From NCBI RefSeq assembly GCF_022347785.1, contig NZ_JAKRGA010000001.1, forward strand, positions 930,001-994,000: a stretch of DNA of 64,000 nucleotides. The letters are read 5' to 3'. This stretch comes from Psychrobium sp. MM17-31 (GTDB lineage Bacteria > Pseudomonadota > Gammaproteobacteria > Enterobacterales > Psychrobiaceae). Of the stretch, positions 61,713-64,000 are shown piece after piece; within the stretch, counting starts at the first letter, position 1, and each line of letters starts with the position of its first letter. A program made the position numbers and the translations under genes. Under the pieces are notes generated by a model. The model saw only the letters and a program-made list of their open reading frames with translations, ran no database searches and had not been told where the DNA came from.

Positions 61713-63698
61713 TTACTTGTAACGACGCGTTAAATCTAGTTCTACTGGGCGCTCAACCTTGACACCTTTACCAGCGGCATAAGCTTTTTGAGGTAAAGGA
61801 CCAGTCTTGCTTTCGCTCAGATCTAGTACATCAAACCAACTTAAACCAGGCTTAAGCGTACGTGGTGCAGGAAGTGCAGCATAGATGGCATCACTATCAA
61901 GTTCAGGAAAGATTAAATCAAACACGTATTTCGAACGCGGCATAACCGCAGGATCAGTAATACGACCACGTTGGCCCCAACTTAGAATATAAGATAGTGA
62001 TGAGTCAGTTTGATGGCGCGGACTGGTTACCGCTTCATCACGCTCAATACCGTAACGAGCACTCATCATTGCAGCATCAAATAACGTAGCGACATCTTCT
62101 TGGATACTGCTATAAGCGTATTCCGTTGGAGCATTATCGTGACTGAAAAATCCTGCAACATCATCAGGAGTATAAGCCTTTTGAGCGTCAGTTGGCGCAG
62201 CACCTCGGAAGTTAACCTGACCTAATGCAGCCATTTCTGCACTACTCTTAGGGTGAGCAGCTGTTAACTTATCCGCAATCGTTTGGCCTGAGCGCTTTTG
62301 AAAAGCGTTATATATACTCGTTCCTTCTACTGAATCTAATGTTGAAGACGGGAAAGTATCGTTAGCATGTGCTAATTCGTGATATAGCAAAGAACCTAAA
62401 TCTGGTACTAAATCTTCAACTGTACGAGAAAAACGGTACTCTCTTGGGTAATAGCTACTCGCATAATCATTATCCTTAACATAGCGCCAAGGCATTACAT
62501 ACTTAAGCTCCTGACCAAAAGAGCTACGGTAGTCTGGGGCGACATCGATAACATCTCGTTGCTCTGGGGTAAGCCATAAATCTTCAGGATCAAGGTGAAT
62601 GGCGCCCGTAGCTACCCAGTAATATGATGGACGAATATCATAAGAGATAACTACAGCACTAACGGAGCGAAGCAATTTCTTAAAATCGCCATGCGGGTCT
62701 TGTTCTGTTAAGAATTTACGGAAGTTTTCCGCCATCCAAGGATGCGATGTAATCACACGTGACATAATATCGTCAACTGTAGGATTGGGATGATCTTGAC
62801 CAATTAAATTTATACTAGTTAAAGAGCAAGGTGTTGCAAAGTAGTTTGAATAAATACAATTTTTTAAACCACTTTCCATCGGTACATTTGTAACTGCAGG
62901 GTTTATCTTTGCAACAACAGTGTCATAAATTGAACTGGCAGGAATAGCTTCTATATCTTGAATCAATAAATGAACATTATCTGAAACAACATGACCATCT
63001 GGATGAGTTGCTTTTACAGAAAAAGTTGCAATAGTATCTTCTTTAACACCGGGCGCTCTAAATATTGTTGTATATGGGTTAGTGTTTTTATCGTCAAAAA
63101 TTACAGTAGGACCTGCAGTTTGCTCCCAACTGACATTAGTAAACTCAGCAGCAATTTGATTACCAGATGTAGGACTAGTCACGGTAACAATCTTACCATC
63201 CCCGTCAATAGGAGCAGATAGTTTAAAAGAAACTTTATTACCTTCGCGAGACGCAAAGTCACGACGAGCATTCAAAACATTTGCTTTGGTCGTCGTCGTA
63301 AAACTAACAGTTTCACTAAGCTTCTTGCCATCTACTGTTGTAAAGTCAACCTTAAACTCATAATCACCAGCTTTCTCAACATCAAAAGCTAATACAGCAG
63401 AATTAGCCGCGACTAATTTTAACGCATCACCTTTCGTTTGAGTCCACATTATTTCAGCTAAATCTGACCGCTCGCCATCCACAGTCGCGATTAACGCCAC
63501 TGATTCACCAACAGCTGGAGTTAAATCGCCAGAAATCTTAATCGAAGCACTTGCCGTAGGGGTTGGTGCAGGCGTCGGGCTAGGAGCAGGTGCGGGAGTT
63601 GGTGCTGGCGAAGGAGTAGAGCTACCGCCTCCACCGCCACAGCCAACGAGAACTGCGGAAATTGCAGAAGCCAATATAAGTTTCTTGCTTGTTATCAT
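61713..63698 (-). CDS. Putative zinc metallopeptidase lipoprotein with Ig/PKD-like N-terminal modules
   Basis: A 661-residue lipoprotein: signal sequence ends VLVGCGGGGG, then a proline-rich linker (TPSPAPTPAPAPSPT). Two Ig-like or PKD-like beta domains follow (residues about 55-245). The C-terminal half is unlike any family I recognise, but contains HELAH (residues 440-444, LLYHELAHANDT), an HExxH zinc site, and IQEDVATLFDAAM as a candidate third ligand region downstream. No prodomain. ATG 63698 lies 6 nt after AAGGA; TTG 63704 is possible. A surface or periplasmic peptidase is inferred. Confidence 0.72.
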   Translation of the reverse strand: MITSKKLILASAISAVLVGCGGGGGSSTPSPAPTPAPAPSPTPAPTPTASASIKISGDLTPAVGESVALIATVDGERSDLAEIMWTQTKGDALKLVAANSAVLAFDVEKAGDYEFKVDFTTVDGKKLSETVSFTTTTKANVLNARRDFASREGNKVSFKLSAPIDGDGKIVTVTSPTSGNQIAAEFTNVSWEQTAGPTVIFDDKNTNPYTTIFRAPGVKEDTIATFSVKATHPDGHVVSDNVHLLIQDIEAIPASSIYDTVVAKINPAVTNVPMESGLKNCIYSNYFATPCSLTSINLIGQDHPNPTVDDIMSRVITSHPWMAENFRKFLTEQDPHGDFKKLLRSVSAVVISYDIRPSYYWVATGAIHLDPEDLWLTPEQRDVIDVAPDYRSSFGQELKYVMPWRYVKDNDYASSYYPREYRFSRTVEDLVPDLGSLLYHELAHANDTFPSSTLDSVEGTSIYNAFQKRSGQTIADKLTAAHPKSSAEMAALGQVNFRGAAPTDAQKAYTPDDVAGFFSHDNAPTEYAYSSIQEDVATLFDAAMMSARYGIERDEAVTSPRHQTDSSLSYILSWGQRGRITDPAVMPRSKYVFDLIFPELDSDAIYAALPAPRTLKPGLSWFDVLDLSESKTGPLPQKAYAAGKGVKVERPVELDLTRRYK

Positions 63699-63742
63699 TA
63701 TCAATCCTTTTTCATTACAAGATGATTACATTTTGTAACATA

Positions 63743-64000
63743 TTAATTCATTATGTAAGTTAATGACACCCCTGAATTGATTATGTTTGTCAATGCAACG
63801 ATAAGCCATAACGGCTTGAATACCTTACGAATTGGCTGATAAAAAGGAAGTAAATAAGACTTGAATTCGGGGTTGTGAGTTTTCTTTGCTAACGAAATTG
63901 TTAATAACGTGACTATCATCACAAGCCAAACTTCGATAGAGAGTATTCCTGCCACGACTGTATAGTACAACGCTAAAGTTTCAGGTGGTTGTATACCATC
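63743..64000 (-). CDS. Partial integral membrane protein (5' end outside window)
   Basis: The frame is open to the window edge and ends at 63743, giving 85 C-terminal residues with about two transmembrane helices (VAGILSIEVWLVMIVTLLTI; LWLIVALTNIINSGVSLTYI). No family can be named from this fragment. A TTG at 63970 is an internal codon, not the start. Confidence 0.55.
   Translation of the reverse strand, partial: DGIQPPETLALYYTVVAGILSIEVWLVMIVTLLTISLAKKTHNPEFKSYLLPFYQPIRKVFKPLWLIVALTNIINSGVSLTYIMN

Overview
The window looks like a chromosomal segment of a marine gammaproteobacterium, probably Alteromonadales (Colwelliaceae / Thalassotalea-like). This is inferred from the moderately A+T-rich base composition, the PanP-type aspartate decarboxylase, large TonB-dependent receptors, AsnC, Slt, CsdE-TcdA and the type of intergenic repeats. 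No rRNA, tRNA, phage, CRISPR array or complete insertion sequence was found. Almost all of it is ordinary, densely packed coding sequence with well formed rho-independent terminators.

Layout. 0-8.3 kb: core genes (tsaE fragment, DUF1289, asnC, slt, panP, a PilZ-like protein, pgi, cobC). 8.3-13.8 kb: a MITE-like element abutting a cobalamin riboswitch, then btuD-btuC-cobT-cobS-cobO-btuF, a B12 uptake and lower-ligand assembly operon. 13.9-17.6 kb: small membrane protein, TrmK-like methylase, Nudix hydrolase, zinc-independent L31/L36 with a likely Zur box, and a TetR/hydrolase pair. 18.7-23.3 kb: a second cobalamin riboswitch drives a BtuB-like receptor and a beta-propeller-like lipoprotein, with a divergent AraC regulator. 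23.3-34.6 kb: HDOD protein, S1/P1 nuclease, a complete Cus-type copper/silver efflux operon, tesB and a chemoreceptor. 34.8-39.8 kb: a large TonB receptor, then four unrecognised small genes bracketed by near-identical terminator repeats. 39.8-44.1 kb: an AcrAB-type pump. 44.4-52.5 kb: YVTN propeller, LuxR-type response regulator, the wreck of a hybrid sensor kinase, diguanylate cyclase, AraC/GMC oxidoreductase pair, AlkB-like dioxygenase and two complementary bacterioferritin subunits. 52.6-55.1 kb: a 51-bp minisatellite, a sigma54-type psp operon (including an unlisted 33-residue membrane protein) and hsp20 with a sigma32-type promoter and a ROSE-like RNA thermometer. 55.3-58.1 kb: cueR-copA with a CueR box. 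58.2-64 kb: zinc-ribbon protein, DUF1244, csdE, tcdA, aspartoacylase, a large putative metallopeptidase lipoprotein and a truncated membrane protein.

How the genes fit together. Two physiological themes recur. The first is cobalamin: outer-membrane capture (BtuB plus a BtuG-like propeller lipoprotein), periplasmic and inner-membrane transport (BtuF, BtuC, BtuD), adenosylation (CobO) and nucleotide-loop assembly (CobT, CobS, CobC), with two separate B12 riboswitches. The second is copper: CusABC with a CusF domain fused to CusB and a Met/His/Cys-rich exported protein, plus CueR/CopA. The most promising candidate for an under-described system is the riboswitch-controlled BtuB/propeller-lipoprotein pair at 18.7-22.2 kb, which resembles the BtuB-BtuG arrangement known from Bacteroidota.
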